From the NCBI GenBank assembly GCA_021778335.1, contig JAJYCN010000002.1, positions 1-53,980 of the forward strand: 53,980 nt of DNA. Direction: 5' to 3'. Positions within the stretch are counted from its first letter, which is position 1; each line of letters begins with the position of its first letter. Origin of the DNA: Acidobacteriota bacterium. Its GTDB lineage: Bacteria; Acidobacteriota; Terriglobia; Bryobacterales; Bryobacteraceae. The translations under genes were made by a program, and so were the position numbers. Below the pieces are notes generated by a model. It made no database searches. It saw only the letters and a list, made by a program, of their open reading frames with translations, and was not told the origin of the DNA. Shown one piece after another: positions 8,126-15,626 of the stretch.

Positions 8126-8982
8126 TTTTATACCTTAGGGGTCCTGAGCACGAGATATGTTCACCTTAGTCCCGGGAGTTATACCGCAATTTACTCCCAG
8201 CATAAAGACAGAGGTATGGTGAGATCTTAACTGATTGTGGCTAGAGGGACAATAGCATAACAATACTGACTTTCGACCGATAGTACTGGTACTACTTTCG
8301 CATTTTTTGGGTCCTGCTACCGCAGGGAATACGCCCTAGAGTATGGCATATAACACGTCGGTTGATCTTGGTCCTGGGGATTGTCCTAGAGGCGGGCGAA
8401 TGCCGGGTGGAGAGGCGGGAGGAGGTGGAAGCGGGCCAAGTGGGGAGGGTAGGATAGCACACAGAGATCGCCGTGAGATGACGCCAAGATGTTCACTTTA
8501 GAGAAATTGACGATCGCGTGGGGCGAAGAGGAGACGGGATCCGCGGCAGTGGGGACAGGCGCGATTGGGGCGCGGCGCCGTGATGGAAATGGGGTATAGG
8601 TGATGTTCCGTACGCCGGATTCGACCGTGGGTACGGAGGTACCAGAAATCGACAGTACTGTCTAAAGTATGTAGTGCGATACCTACTATCCGCAGTCTTG
8701 TTAGAGGACCACTCTTCTTCTAACTTTAAGGCACTGAGGGATTTTTTCGACAGCGGCAAGGAGGAGTCAGCCGGTGCTTTGGGAAAGGGCGAAGGCGTGA
8801 TGTTGAGCACTCGGAGGATGGTGGAAGGGATGAGCGGAGAAGTGGCAGTTCCCGTGCTGGACGGCCTCCTCCAGTACGGTATTGCGCCGCGGAGTTTGGC
8901 GGCCGAAGGCGGATTTTGGGGCGGGCGGTTTCCGGGTTACAGCAGGTGTCTTGGTTGTGCCGGCGTGAGTGAGACGTAGACG
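8126..8982. promoter_or_regulatory. Divergent regulatory region upstream of the Tad operon with GTAC-centred palindromes
   Basis: This 857-bp gap has no convincing gene and is A+T-richer than its surroundings in 8126-8400. It holds four GTAC-based inverted repeats: TAGTAC-TG-GTACTA at 8281-8294, CCGTAC at 8608-8613 with GTACGG at 8631-8636, GGTAC at 8630-8634 with GTACC at 8639-8643, and the perfect 12-bp palindrome GACAGTACTGTC at 8651-8662. GGGAGT at 8174-8179 also pairs with ACTCCC at 8193-8198. Such dyads suit a dimeric regulator; the adjacent LuxR-type protein is the obvious candidate. Exact -35/-10 boxes could not be assigned with confidence. Confidence 0.5.
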
Positions 8983-9489
8983 ATGACGCGGAAAGATGCT
9001 TCAACACGGCGAGAGGCGGGCACGCGGGTGAGGAACCGGCGTAGCGGGAACGCGATCATCGAGACGGCGTTCATGGCGCCGTGGATTTTCTTTTTGTTTG
9101 TGGGCGTGTTCGACTTCGGGTTTTATGCATATGCGTCGATTTGCACGCAGAACGCGGCCCGGGCGGTGGTTTTGTCGCAAGTACAGAGCACTGTTGGCGT
9201 TGCGCCGCCTTCCCCGTGTACCGTGGCGATTAACGAGCTGAACATGCTGCCGAATGTGAGCGCCGGGACGACGTGCACCGGCACGCCCGTGAATGTGCCT
9301 CCCGTAGTGACACTGAATGGATCCAGTTGCCCGGATAATGGCTACGGATCTGCAGTCACGTTCGCTTCCTCCCCGTTTTGTATGCAGGCGTCGGTGACGT
9401 ATCAGACGATTCCGCTGATTCCGATTCCGGGCCTTTTAATGGGGCAGTTGACGCTGACCCGAACCGCCGAGATGAGGATTCTGGAATGA
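8983..9489 (+). CDS. TadE-like pseudopilin
   Basis: Tad pilus minor pseudopilin of 168 residues. After a basic N-terminus the class III prepilin signature RRSGNAIIETAFMAPWIFF is present: cleavage would fall after the Gly of SGN, with Glu five residues on, followed by a 20-residue hydrophobic helix. This is the TadE-type domain. The exported part carries several cysteines (PCTVAI, GTTCTG, SSCPDN, PFCMQ), which suggests disulfides. First gene of the Tad operon; its stop overlaps the ATG of the next gene by 3 nt, so translation is coupled. In known systems TadE and TadF are processed by the prepilin peptidase and are needed for pilus assembly. Confidence 0.85.
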   Translation: MTRKDASTRREAGTRVRNRRSGNAIIETAFMAPWIFFLFVGVFDFGFYAYASICTQNAARAVVLSQVQSTVGVAPPSPCTVAINELNMLPNVSAGTTCTGTPVNVPPVVTLNGSSCPDNGYGSAVTFASSPFCMQASVTYQTIPLIPIPGLLMGQLTLTRTAEMRILE

Positions 9490-10049
9490 GACGCAACCGG
9501 CGGTGGGGTGCTTCGACGATCGAGATGACGCTGGTCGGGATTCCGATCATCTTCACGCTTATTTCGATCTTCGAGATGTCCCGAGGAATGTGGATGTATC
9601 ACACGATGGCGTATGCGGTGAAGGCGGGTGTCCGATTTGCGAGCGTTCATGGGATTAACTGCATTTACGCGCCGCCAGGAGTTACGAATAACTGCCCGGA
9701 GTACATTGCGAACATCGCGCAGCAGATCCAGAACAACGCCGTGGGGCTCGATCCGAATAATACGCTGCTAACATTTAACGCCAGCGGCGATATTACAAGT
9801 TGCTATCTGGGGAGCTCGAGCAGCTCTTCGATTTCAACCCCGCTCGGAAGTGGTCCGGGTTGTCTCAGCTTGACGACTACGTTATGGCCGCCGGCGACGA
9901 GTACGGAAAACGCGGTTGGGAAGCCGATTCGGATTGACATCCGGACTCGGTTCCGTTCGGCGTTAGCTATGTTTTGGCCCGGTTCGGCGCCGGTTTCGTT
10001 CGCCGAAGCGGACTTGGGAGCGAGTTCCACCGACTTTGTTCAGTTTTGA
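9486..10049 (+). CDS. Second TadE/TadF-like pseudopilin
   Basis: The product has 187 residues. It starts MRRNRRWGASTIEMTLVGIP, giving Gly at the predicted cleavage point, Glu at +5 and a long hydrophobic helix; this is the class III pseudopilin pattern again. The exterior part has a Ser-rich loop (SSSSSSIS) and four or five cysteines. The ATG at 9486 overlaps the tadE stop and marks the true start; the frame is open further upstream but there it reads inside tadE. Position after tadE and before tadG makes TadF the best functional equivalent, although similarity is to the TadE family in general. Confidence 0.8.
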   Translation: MRRNRRWGASTIEMTLVGIPIIFTLISIFEMSRGMWMYHTMAYAVKAGVRFASVHGINCIYAPPGVTNNCPEYIANIAQQIQNNAVGLDPNNTLLTFNASGDITSCYLGSSSSSSISTPLGSGPGCLSLTTTLWPPATSTENAVGKPIRIDIRTRFRSALAMFWPGSAPVSFAEADLGASSTDFVQF

Positions 10050-10058
10050 GGAACGTAT

Positions 10059-12095
10059 ATGGGGGAGAGGCGTAAGACACGGAGATCCGGACAGGCGTTA
10101 GTGCTGGTGACGCTCGGGTTGATCGCGATGATGGGCATCATGGGCCTGGCGGTTGACCTGGGTTGGTCGTTTTTCGTGCAGAAGCAGGCGCAGGCTGCCG
10201 CAGATGGTGCGGCGCTTGCGGCGGCGCAGGAAGCGATGCAGTCGGCTAGGACGGCGGGGATTCAGGTTACTGCGTTGCAGTGTGGCAACCCCGCGAGCGT
10301 GCTGTGCCAGGCGACGCCGGTTCCTTGTGGGAGCGTGACGACCACTTCGAATCTGGAGAATGGGTGTTTGTATGCGAAGGCCAACGGCTTCGATTACACG
10401 TCGTCGTCGTCGCGGCAGAACGTCACAGTGGCGTCGGGTGTGACGGCGCCTCCGCCGACGGCGCCCGGTGTGATGAACATCGTTTACTGGGTGACCGTGA
10501 GGACGGTGCAGACGATTCCTCAGTTGTTTTCTGCGGTGTTGGGCAACTCGACGGGTACGGTTTCGGCGATTGCGACGGCGGCGATTGTAGGGTCAGTGCT
10601 GCCGGCGTCGTTCTACGGGATGAATCACGCGGGGGACTGTATTCCGTACCTGCAAGGCGCGCCGAACGGCGTGACTGTTCCCGCCTGCGGGCTTGACGTT
10701 GTGACCGGCACCGGCAACGGCGGAGGAAATGGTGGCGGGACCTTGAGCTGTCCGGGCGCGCCTGGCGGAACGGCGAACCTTTGCGCCCCGTCGGGGATCA
10801 TTCTTGCTTCGGACTGTCAGGCGGGGAGCCTTAGCCAGAACTGCAGCTCGACTTTCGGTGGGCAATACGCCGGCTATGCGAACAACGGGACCGTGTACGG
10901 AAGTTCAATCACGGTCAAGGCGACCGGCGCCTTGGGCGGCACGAATAATGGAGTTTGGTCGCCGTCGCCCCCCACCTACAGCAGCGTCGCGAAGACGTTC
11001 GAGGATCCTTACCAGGGTACTCCGCAGCCGCCATTGCAGGTGCCTCCCGGTAGCCAGCTCCCCGCCTGCGGCCTCCCATCGGGACTGGTGCCGAGCAGTA
11101 ACAATGGCGCACCGCTGGGACCGTATCAGTATTTTTCATACCACGTGAACAATTCGACGGGTCAGAACGTTCTGGACGGGCTTCCGATCACGCTGCCGTC
11201 CAATGCAACGTTCTCGGCGAGCGGGGGGTGTCCTGGCAAGTTGATTTCGGGCTCCGGGACGAGCTCGGGTCTCCCGACGTATGTGTTCTACGGAGGCTTA
11301 GTAACGGGCGACACGGTCTCATTTGGCGCGGGACAGTATGTGATGGCGGGGACTAACAGCAGTGCGACCGGTGCGACGGTATTTAACGCGAACGATGGAA
11401 ATAAAGGATCGACGATTACCGGCGACAGCGCGACGGGGACGATGTTCATTTTCACGGACGGGAACTACGGATATGGACAGCCTTGGGGGGGGCTGGCGAC
11501 GCAATCGCAGGTCATCACTAGCGGTATGGGGGTGGCCGCGATGCCGCAGTTGTACCAGGGCACGCTTGCGTTCAAGAACGCGAATATGACGCTTTATGGC
11601 CTGGTGAACTCAACAAATACCGGCAGCAACCTTCCGTATTCGATGAACAGTTACCAAGGCATTGTCTGGTGGCAGGACCGACGGAATTCAGTGGTAGGGT
11701 ACAGCGAGCCCTCCAGCTATCCCGGCTGCGATAGCCTGTGCACCGGGGATAACGGCACCGTAGTTTACTGCCAGGATACTGCTGAATGTAACAGCGGAAA
11801 AGGAGAGACGCTTCCGCCGGCGATGTATACGGCGAACAATGTCACGACATCATCCCCGGGCATCGCAATGGACGCTGGGAACGGAAACATCGCCTTACAT
11901 GGGGTTTACTACCAACCGCGCGGCGCCTGGATGGAGTTCGTTCACGGCACGACGGGTTTCACGTGCGGAGGGACTACGAACTGTCCGCTGCAGGTGGTGA
12001 CGGGGGCGCTGATTGAAGATACCGGCGGCACCGGGCTTCTGCTTTCGGGGCCGACGAACCCGATCGTTACTTACAAGACGTCGCTGATTCAGTAA
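10059..12095 (+). CDS. TadG-like pilus assembly protein with large exported domain
   Basis: The product has 678 residues. The N-terminus RRSGQALVLVTLGLIAMMGI, followed by MGLAVDLGWSFF and KQAQAAADGAALAAA, is the TadE/G-like N-terminal domain (DUF2134-type), with one membrane segment. The remaining roughly 600 residues are exported, rich in Gly, Ser, Thr and Asn and contain many cysteines, including CAPSG, DCQAGSLSQNC, CDSLCTG and CGGTTNC. I see no DxSxS metal-ion site, so the VWA domain found in some TadG proteins seems absent. A Shine-Dalgarno GAGGAA sits 6 nt before the ATG. TadG is membrane-anchored and required for Flp pilus assembly; the Cys-rich exodomain here may be a surface or tip component. 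Confidence 0.78.
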   Translation: MGERRKTRRSGQALVLVTLGLIAMMGIMGLAVDLGWSFFVQKQAQAAADGAALAAAQEAMQSARTAGIQVTALQCGNPASVLCQATPVPCGSVTTTSNLENGCLYAKANGFDYTSSSSRQNVTVASGVTAPPPTAPGVMNIVYWVTVRTVQTIPQLFSAVLGNSTGTVSAIATAAIVGSVLPASFYGMNHAGDCIPYLQGAPNGVTVPACGLDVVTGTGNGGGNGGGTLSCPGAPGGTANLCAPSGIILASDCQAGSLSQNCSSTFGGQYAGYANNGTVYGSSITVKATGALGGTNNGVWSPSPPTYSSVAKTFEDPYQGTPQPPLQVPPGSQLPACGLPSGLVPSSNNGAPLGPYQYFSYHVNNSTGQNVLDGLPITLPSNATFSASGGCPGKLISGSGTSSGLPTYVFYGGLVTGDTVSFGAGQYVMAGTNSSATGATVFNANDGNKGSTITGDSATGTMFIFTDGNYGYGQPWGGLATQSQVITSGMGVAAMPQLYQGTLAFKNANMTLYGLVNSTNTGSNLPYSMNSYQGIVWWQDRRNSVVGYSEPSSYPGCDSLCTGDNGTVVYCQDTAECNSGKGETLPPAMYTANNVTTSSPGIAMDAGNGNIALHGVYYQPRGAWMEFVHGTTGFTCGGTTNCPLQVVTGALIEDTGGTGLLLSGPTNPIVTYKTSLIQ

Positions 12096-12099
12096 CTTC

Positions 12100-13839
12100 A
12101 TGACCGGACTTGATTCCAATTCGCGAACGGTTGAGGGCGTCAGGCTTGATGCCGCGGATGCGTCCGCCGCGTCGAGCGCGGTGCTGCATTTCCTGCCGTC
12201 GCTGGCGGACATCGCGTTTTTGATCCCGCTGGTGTTTTTGTTCGCGAAGTTAGAGGGTGTCCGGACGCTGCTGGGAGACGGGGACACGGGTTGGCACGTG
12301 CGGACGGGGCAGTGGATTCTGGCGAATCACCAGGCGCCGCGGGTGGACATGTTCTCGTTCACGATGGCGGGCAAGCCTTGGTTTGCGTGGGAATGGCTGT
12401 GGGATGTGGCGTTCGCGGTGATTTACAGACACGGCGGGCTGGGCTCGGTGGTGTTGGTGAGCATGGTGGTGATCTGCCTGACGTTTGCGCTTCTGTACCG
12501 GCTATTGCTGCGCAAGTGCGGGAATCCGCTGGTGGCGATTGCGGTGACGTGCCTGGCCGCGGCGGGTACTACGATCCATTGGCTGGCGCGTCCGCATCTG
12601 TTTTCGTTCTTGTTCATGGTGGTTTTCCTGGATGTTTTGGACAGGGCATATGACGGGCGGAAGGTTCTGCTGTGGATTCTGCCGCCGCTGATGGTTCTGT
12701 GGACTAACGTCCATGGCGGGTTCTTCGTGGGGATCGTTCTCATTGGGGCGTATGCCGGAGGGGAACTGCTCCGGGCGGTGTTGACCGAGAACAAGTATGA
12801 ACGGCTGGCTTCGGCGCGGGCGTCGCTGCCGTATATTTATGCTTCGCTGGGGTGTCTGGCGGCGACGTTCATTAACCCGTACACGTATCATCTTCACGAG
12901 CACCTGGTGAAGTATTTGTCCGACCCATTCTTCCGCAACAATGTTAACGAGTACCTGCCGACTAATTTTGGGAATCCGGCCGCGTTCTACCTTGAGTTGG
13001 AACTTGCGCTTGGCTTGTTAGCGGCTGTCTGGTGGGGCGCCCGGCGGAAGTATGTCGAGGTGCTGACGATTCTGGGGTGGGCGCACTTGTCGTTGATTGT
13101 GGTTCGCAACGCGCCGCTTTACATGATCATCGGGGCGCCTATCGTCGTACTTCCGATTACGGAGTGGCTGCGGGCGTTGGGACGGGCTCCGGTGGCCGGA
13201 TGGATCCGGCGGCTGGTGAATGGGTTCGAGTCGACGGCCGAGGAAATGGCTCCGATGGAGCGGCCGTGGCGGACGCACCTCGTGCCGGCGATGGTGGTTG
13301 TGCTGCTGGCCCTGGCGATTCAGTCGGCTCCGGCCGACAATAAGTTCCTGCATGCCCGGTACGATCCAAAGAAGTATCCGGAGGCGGCGTTATCTTACCT
13401 GTCTCAGCCGGGGCTTCGGATCTTCACTCACGACGAGTGGGGCGACTATCTGGTTTACAATCTTTCTCCCAAAGGCGTGAAGGATTTCGTGGACGGCCGG
13501 ATGGATATGTACGGGACTAAGTTCTGCCAAGCTTACGTCGATGTGTTGAACGTCGGATACAAGTGGCAGGCGACTTTGGATAAGTACGGCGTCAACACGA
13601 TTCTGATGCCGGTGGATGCGCCTTTGACGGGCGCCCTGAAAGAATCTTCGCGGTGGCGCGTGGTTTACGACGACACGCGGGCCATCATCTTCCGGCGCGT
13701 GGAGACTGGCGCCGGGAGCGCGGGCAAAGTTTTCACCAGCGGTAGCGGTGAAAGGGGACGTGATCTTAGGGTCACGGCTTCCTCAAACGTGCATCCCGAG
13801 GATCACGTATCTCAGACAGAAGGAGCAAGACTGAAATGA
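12100..13839 (+). CDS. GT-C-like polytopic membrane protein coupled to Flp pilin
   Basis: The product has 579 residues and about ten or more hydrophobic segments. After the first segment comes GDGDTGWHVRTGQWILANH, an acidic loop of the kind seen in the first extracytoplasmic loop of GT-C (polyprenol-phosphate-sugar-dependent) glycosyltransferases. WFAWEWLWDV and NVHGGFFVG follow. A soluble C-terminal part (from about residue 410) includes IFTHDEWGDYLVYN and FVDGRMDMYG. It sits inside the Tad operon, 4 nt after tadG, and its stop overlaps the first pilin start (ATGA, 13836-13839). The 3' end of the gene also carries the pilin leader motif. Sugar transfer to pilin or TadG is a reasonable inference from context; it is not shown. 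Confidence 0.6.
   Translation: MTGLDSNSRTVEGVRLDAADASAASSAVLHFLPSLADIAFLIPLVFLFAKLEGVRTLLGDGDTGWHVRTGQWILANHQAPRVDMFSFTMAGKPWFAWEWLWDVAFAVIYRHGGLGSVVLVSMVVICLTFALLYRLLLRKCGNPLVAIAVTCLAAAGTTIHWLARPHLFSFLFMVVFLDVLDRAYDGRKVLLWILPPLMVLWTNVHGGFFVGIVLIGAYAGGELLRAVLTENKYERLASARASLPYIYASLGCLAATFINPYTYHLHEHLVKYLSDPFFRNNVNEYLPTNFGNPAAFYLELELALGLLAAVWWGARRKYVEVLTILGWAHLSLIVVRNAPLYMIIGAPIVVLPITEWLRALGRAPVAGWIRRLVNGFESTAEEMAPMERPWRTHLVPAMVVVLLALAIQSAPADNKFLHARYDPKKYPEAALSYLSQPGLRIFTHDEWGDYLVYNLSPKGVKDFVDGRMDMYGTKFCQAYVDVLNVGYKWQATLDKYGVNTILMPVDAPLTGALKESSRWRVVYDDTRAIIFRRVETGAGSAGKVFTSGSGERGRDLRVTASSNVHPEDHVSQTEGARLK
13810..13825 (+). promoter_or_regulatory. Pilin leader motif 1 with Shine-Dalgarno
   Basis: TCTCAGACAGAAGGAG lies just before the first Flp pilin ATG and is inside the coding end of the GT-C-like gene. 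An almost identical 16-mer (one mismatch) precedes the second pilin at 14262-14277. AGGAG is the ribosome binding site. The conservation upstream of it suggests shared translational control or simple descent by duplication. Confidence 0.6.
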
Positions 13840-14033
13840 AAGCATTGTTTACCCGTTTTCTGCGTGAGGAGCAAGGCCAGGATTTGATCGAATACACCCT
13901 GCTGCTCGCGTTTGTTTGCCTGGCGGCCGCGGCGCTTTTCATCGGTGTCGGTGGACAAATCAGCACGATTTGGAGCGACACGAATGTCATCGCGAAAAAC
14001 GCGGCGACGGTTGCCACCTCGGCTGCTTCCTAG
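13836..14033 (+). CDS. Flp/Fap-type pilin 1
   Basis: Class III (Flp) pilin of 65 residues. The prepilin site is EEQGQDLIEYTLLLAFVCL: cleavage after Gly leaves QDLIEY, with Glu at +5 and the following Tyr that mark Flp pilins, then one hydrophobic helix. The mature pilin of about 50 residues ends in an Ala/Thr/Ser tail. The start overlaps the stop of the GT-C-like gene, and the leader carries AGGAG. Flp subunits polymerise into the Tad pilus used for surface attachment. A strong hairpin lies just downstream, so this copy may be expressed separately from the rest. Confidence 0.9.
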   Translation: MKALFTRFLREEQGQDLIEYTLLLAFVCLAAAALFIGVGGQISTIWSDTNVIAKNAATVATSAAS

Positions 14034-14060
14034 GAAGCCGTAGTGGTCCCGTGAAAAAGT

Positions 14061-14093
14061 ATCCGGGCGAGGCCCCGAAGGTGTCGCCCGGAT
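14061..14093 (+). terminator. Strong hairpin after pilin 1
   Basis: ATCCGGGCGA at 14061-14070 pairs perfectly with TCGCCCGGAT at 14084-14093 across a 13-nt loop; AAAAAG precedes the left arm. The sequence after the stem is TAACGG, not a T tract. It may therefore be a partial terminator or an mRNA-stabilising stem that raises pilin 1 abundance relative to downstream genes, which is a common arrangement in secretion operons. Confidence 0.55.
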
Positions 14094-14261
14094 TAACGGT
14101 GTCAGAAGAGGGGCCGAACGGCGTCGGCGGCGGGGTGGTTTGGCTGGGCGCGGAATCGTGCGCACGGGGGCCGGGAATGGGTTCAATTGTGAGCGCGGCG
14201 AGACATGCACGATTTTCCAAGTTCAGATTCTACGTAAGTGGTGCGCTCCGCCGGTTGCGTG

Positions 14262-14277
14262 TCTCAGACAAAAGGAG
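14262..14277 (+). promoter_or_regulatory. Pilin leader motif 2 with Shine-Dalgarno
   Basis: TCTCAGACAAAAGGAG repeats the leader of pilin 1 with one change and sits before the second pilin ATG at 14288. A second purine run, GGGACGAAGGA, is closer to the start and could also bind the ribosome. Confidence 0.6.
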
Positions 14278-14287
14278 GGACGAAGGA

Positions 14288-14482
14288 ATGAAACGTCTGG
14301 TTGCAAGTGTTTTTTGTGAGGAACAAGGTCAGGACCTGATTGAGTACACGCTGCTGCTCGCGTTTGTCTGCCTCGTGGCCGCCGTGCTGTTTATTGGCGT
14401 CGGCCAGCAGGTCTCGACCATCTGGAAGTATACCAACCAGGCGCTGTCTTCGGCGGCGGCTGCAGCCGCGACCGGCAGTTAG
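14288..14482 (+). CDS. Flp/Fap-type pilin 2
   Basis: Class III pilin of 64 residues, very close to pilin 1: EEQGQDLIEYTLLLAFVCL is identical across the processing site and start of the helix. The tail differs, with KYTNQALSSAAAAAATG. An upstream open frame exists, but the ATG at 14288 is favoured by the AAGGA just before it and by the pilin-sized product. It appears to be a tandem duplicate of pilin 1 that kept its leader. The 254-bp space between the two copies holds only the hairpin and no further gene that I can see. Confidence 0.88.
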   Translation: MKRLVASVFCEEQGQDLIEYTLLLAFVCLVAAVLFIGVGQQVSTIWKYTNQALSSAAAAAATGS

Positions 14483-14523
14483 TGAGCTATTGGCGAGCCG
14501 TTCCGGTTACGGAGATCGGATAT

Positions 14524-14700
14524 ATGAGAGGATTTTGGAAATGCGACGACGGACAGGATCTTATAGAATACTCTCTGCTGCTCGCGTTCATTTGTCTTGT
14601 GGGCGCGGCGTTTTACATGGGCATGAGCGGCTCGACGTCGACGATTTGGGGTATTGTGAACAGCCGCCTAGCGGCGGCGAATCAGACTGCTGTGAGTTAA
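14524..14700 (+). CDS. Flp/Fap-type pilin 3 (divergent)
   Basis: Class III pilin of 58 residues. The processing site is KCDDGQDLIEYSLLLAFICL, again Gly followed by QDLIEY, but the leader peptide is very short (MRGFWKCDDG). The helix ends with AAFYMGMSGSTSTIW. The ATG at 14524 has GGAG 9 nt upstream and gives a pilin-sized product; an in-frame GTG at 14482 would overlap the stop of pilin 2. It lacks the TCTCAGACA leader of the other two copies. The divergence suggests a minor or specialised subunit rather than a recent copy. Confidence 0.83.
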   Translation: MRGFWKCDDGQDLIEYSLLLAFICLVGAAFYMGMSGSTSTIWGIVNSRLAAANQTAVS

Positions 14701-14713
14701 CTGGGACTTTCCT

Positions 14714-15625
14714 GTGAAAAACCGACTAATCCTTGTTCTGGTGTTCGCGCTGGTGGTATCCGCCGGGGCCAGCGTTCTGATTTACAAACTGGTTGCGGCG
14801 CAACTGGCGAGCCATGCCAACCAGCCGACGAACCATGTGCTGGTGGCATCGAGGAATCTGGTGGCGGGCGACCTCATCAAGGAGGGCGACGTTACGGTGG
14901 CGAACTGGGGCGGGGCCATTCCGCAGGGCGCGATTCAGAAGCCGGAAGATGCGATCGGCCGGGGCGTGATCGAGCCGATTTATGCGGGTGAGCCGATCGT
15001 GGAGAGCCGGATTGCGGCGAGGGGCGCCGGCGCGGGCCTGGCGGCGATCATTCCCGCGGGGATGCGGGCGGTAGCGGTGCGGGTGAACGATGTGGCCGGC
15101 GTGGCTGGATTTGTGACGCCCGGGATGCGCGTCGATATTCTGGTGGCGGGGAACCCGCCGGGCGGGTCGAGCATAGGGACGCAAACGAACGTTTTACTCC
15201 AGAACCTCGAAGTGCTCTCGGCAGGCCAGGACATTCAGAAGGACGCGGAAGGGAAACCCGTTAGCGTGCCCGTGGTCAATCTTCTGGTGACGCCGGAACA
15301 GGCCGAGGTGCTGGGTCTTGCCAGTAATGAAGCGCGGATACAGATGGTGTTGCGGAATCCGACGGACAAGGAACAGACGAAGACGCGGCCCACGGCGCTG
15401 GCGTATCTGTTTAACGGGGTGGACGGGATGCCCGGTAGGGAAGAGCCGAAGAAGGCGGCGGTTAGAGCCGTGCCGCGGCGCGTTATTCAGCCCGTGAAAG
15501 CGGCGGCGCCTCCGCCGGTAATTCCGATTACGGTCGAAGTGATTCAGGGAACCCAAAGGACGGAAGCGAAATTCGTGGTGAAGAACCCCGCGGCCGCCGG
15601 TACCGCCACGGAGGTGAAACAATAA
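14714..15625 (+). CDS. cpaB: Flp pilus assembly protein CpaB (RcpC)
   Basis: The product has 303 residues. The N-terminal membrane anchor is LILVLVFALVVSAGASVLIY. A SAF-type domain follows (NHVLVASRNLVAGDLIKEGD, then AIGRGVIEPIYAGEPIVESR), and a central beta-rich domain contains GMRAVAVRVNDVAGVAGFV and TPGMRVDILV. The C-terminal extension is basic and Pro/Ala-rich. CpaB/RcpC is an inner-membrane/periplasmic part of the Tad secretion channel and may bind peptidoglycan or gate the secretin. It starts at GTG 14714, 13 nt after the pilin 3 stop. The gene is full length and is followed after 1 nt by the secretin gene. Confidence 0.9.
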   Translation: MKNRLILVLVFALVVSAGASVLIYKLVAAQLASHANQPTNHVLVASRNLVAGDLIKEGDVTVANWGGAIPQGAIQKPEDAIGRGVIEPIYAGEPIVESRIAARGAGAGLAAIIPAGMRAVAVRVNDVAGVAGFVTPGMRVDILVAGNPPGGSSIGTQTNVLLQNLEVLSAGQDIQKDAEGKPVSVPVVNLLVTPEQAEVLGLASNEARIQMVLRNPTDKEQTKTRPTALAYLFNGVDGMPGREEPKKAAVRAVPRRVIQPVKAAAPPPVIPITVEVIQGTQRTEAKFVVKNPAAAGTATEVKQ

Positions 15626-15626
15626 A

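Noticed and set aside
8493-8979. Short frames on both strands in the Tad upstream region
   Set aside because: Composition is not protein-like, no clear ribosome site, and no recognisable motif; the region is better explained as regulatory.
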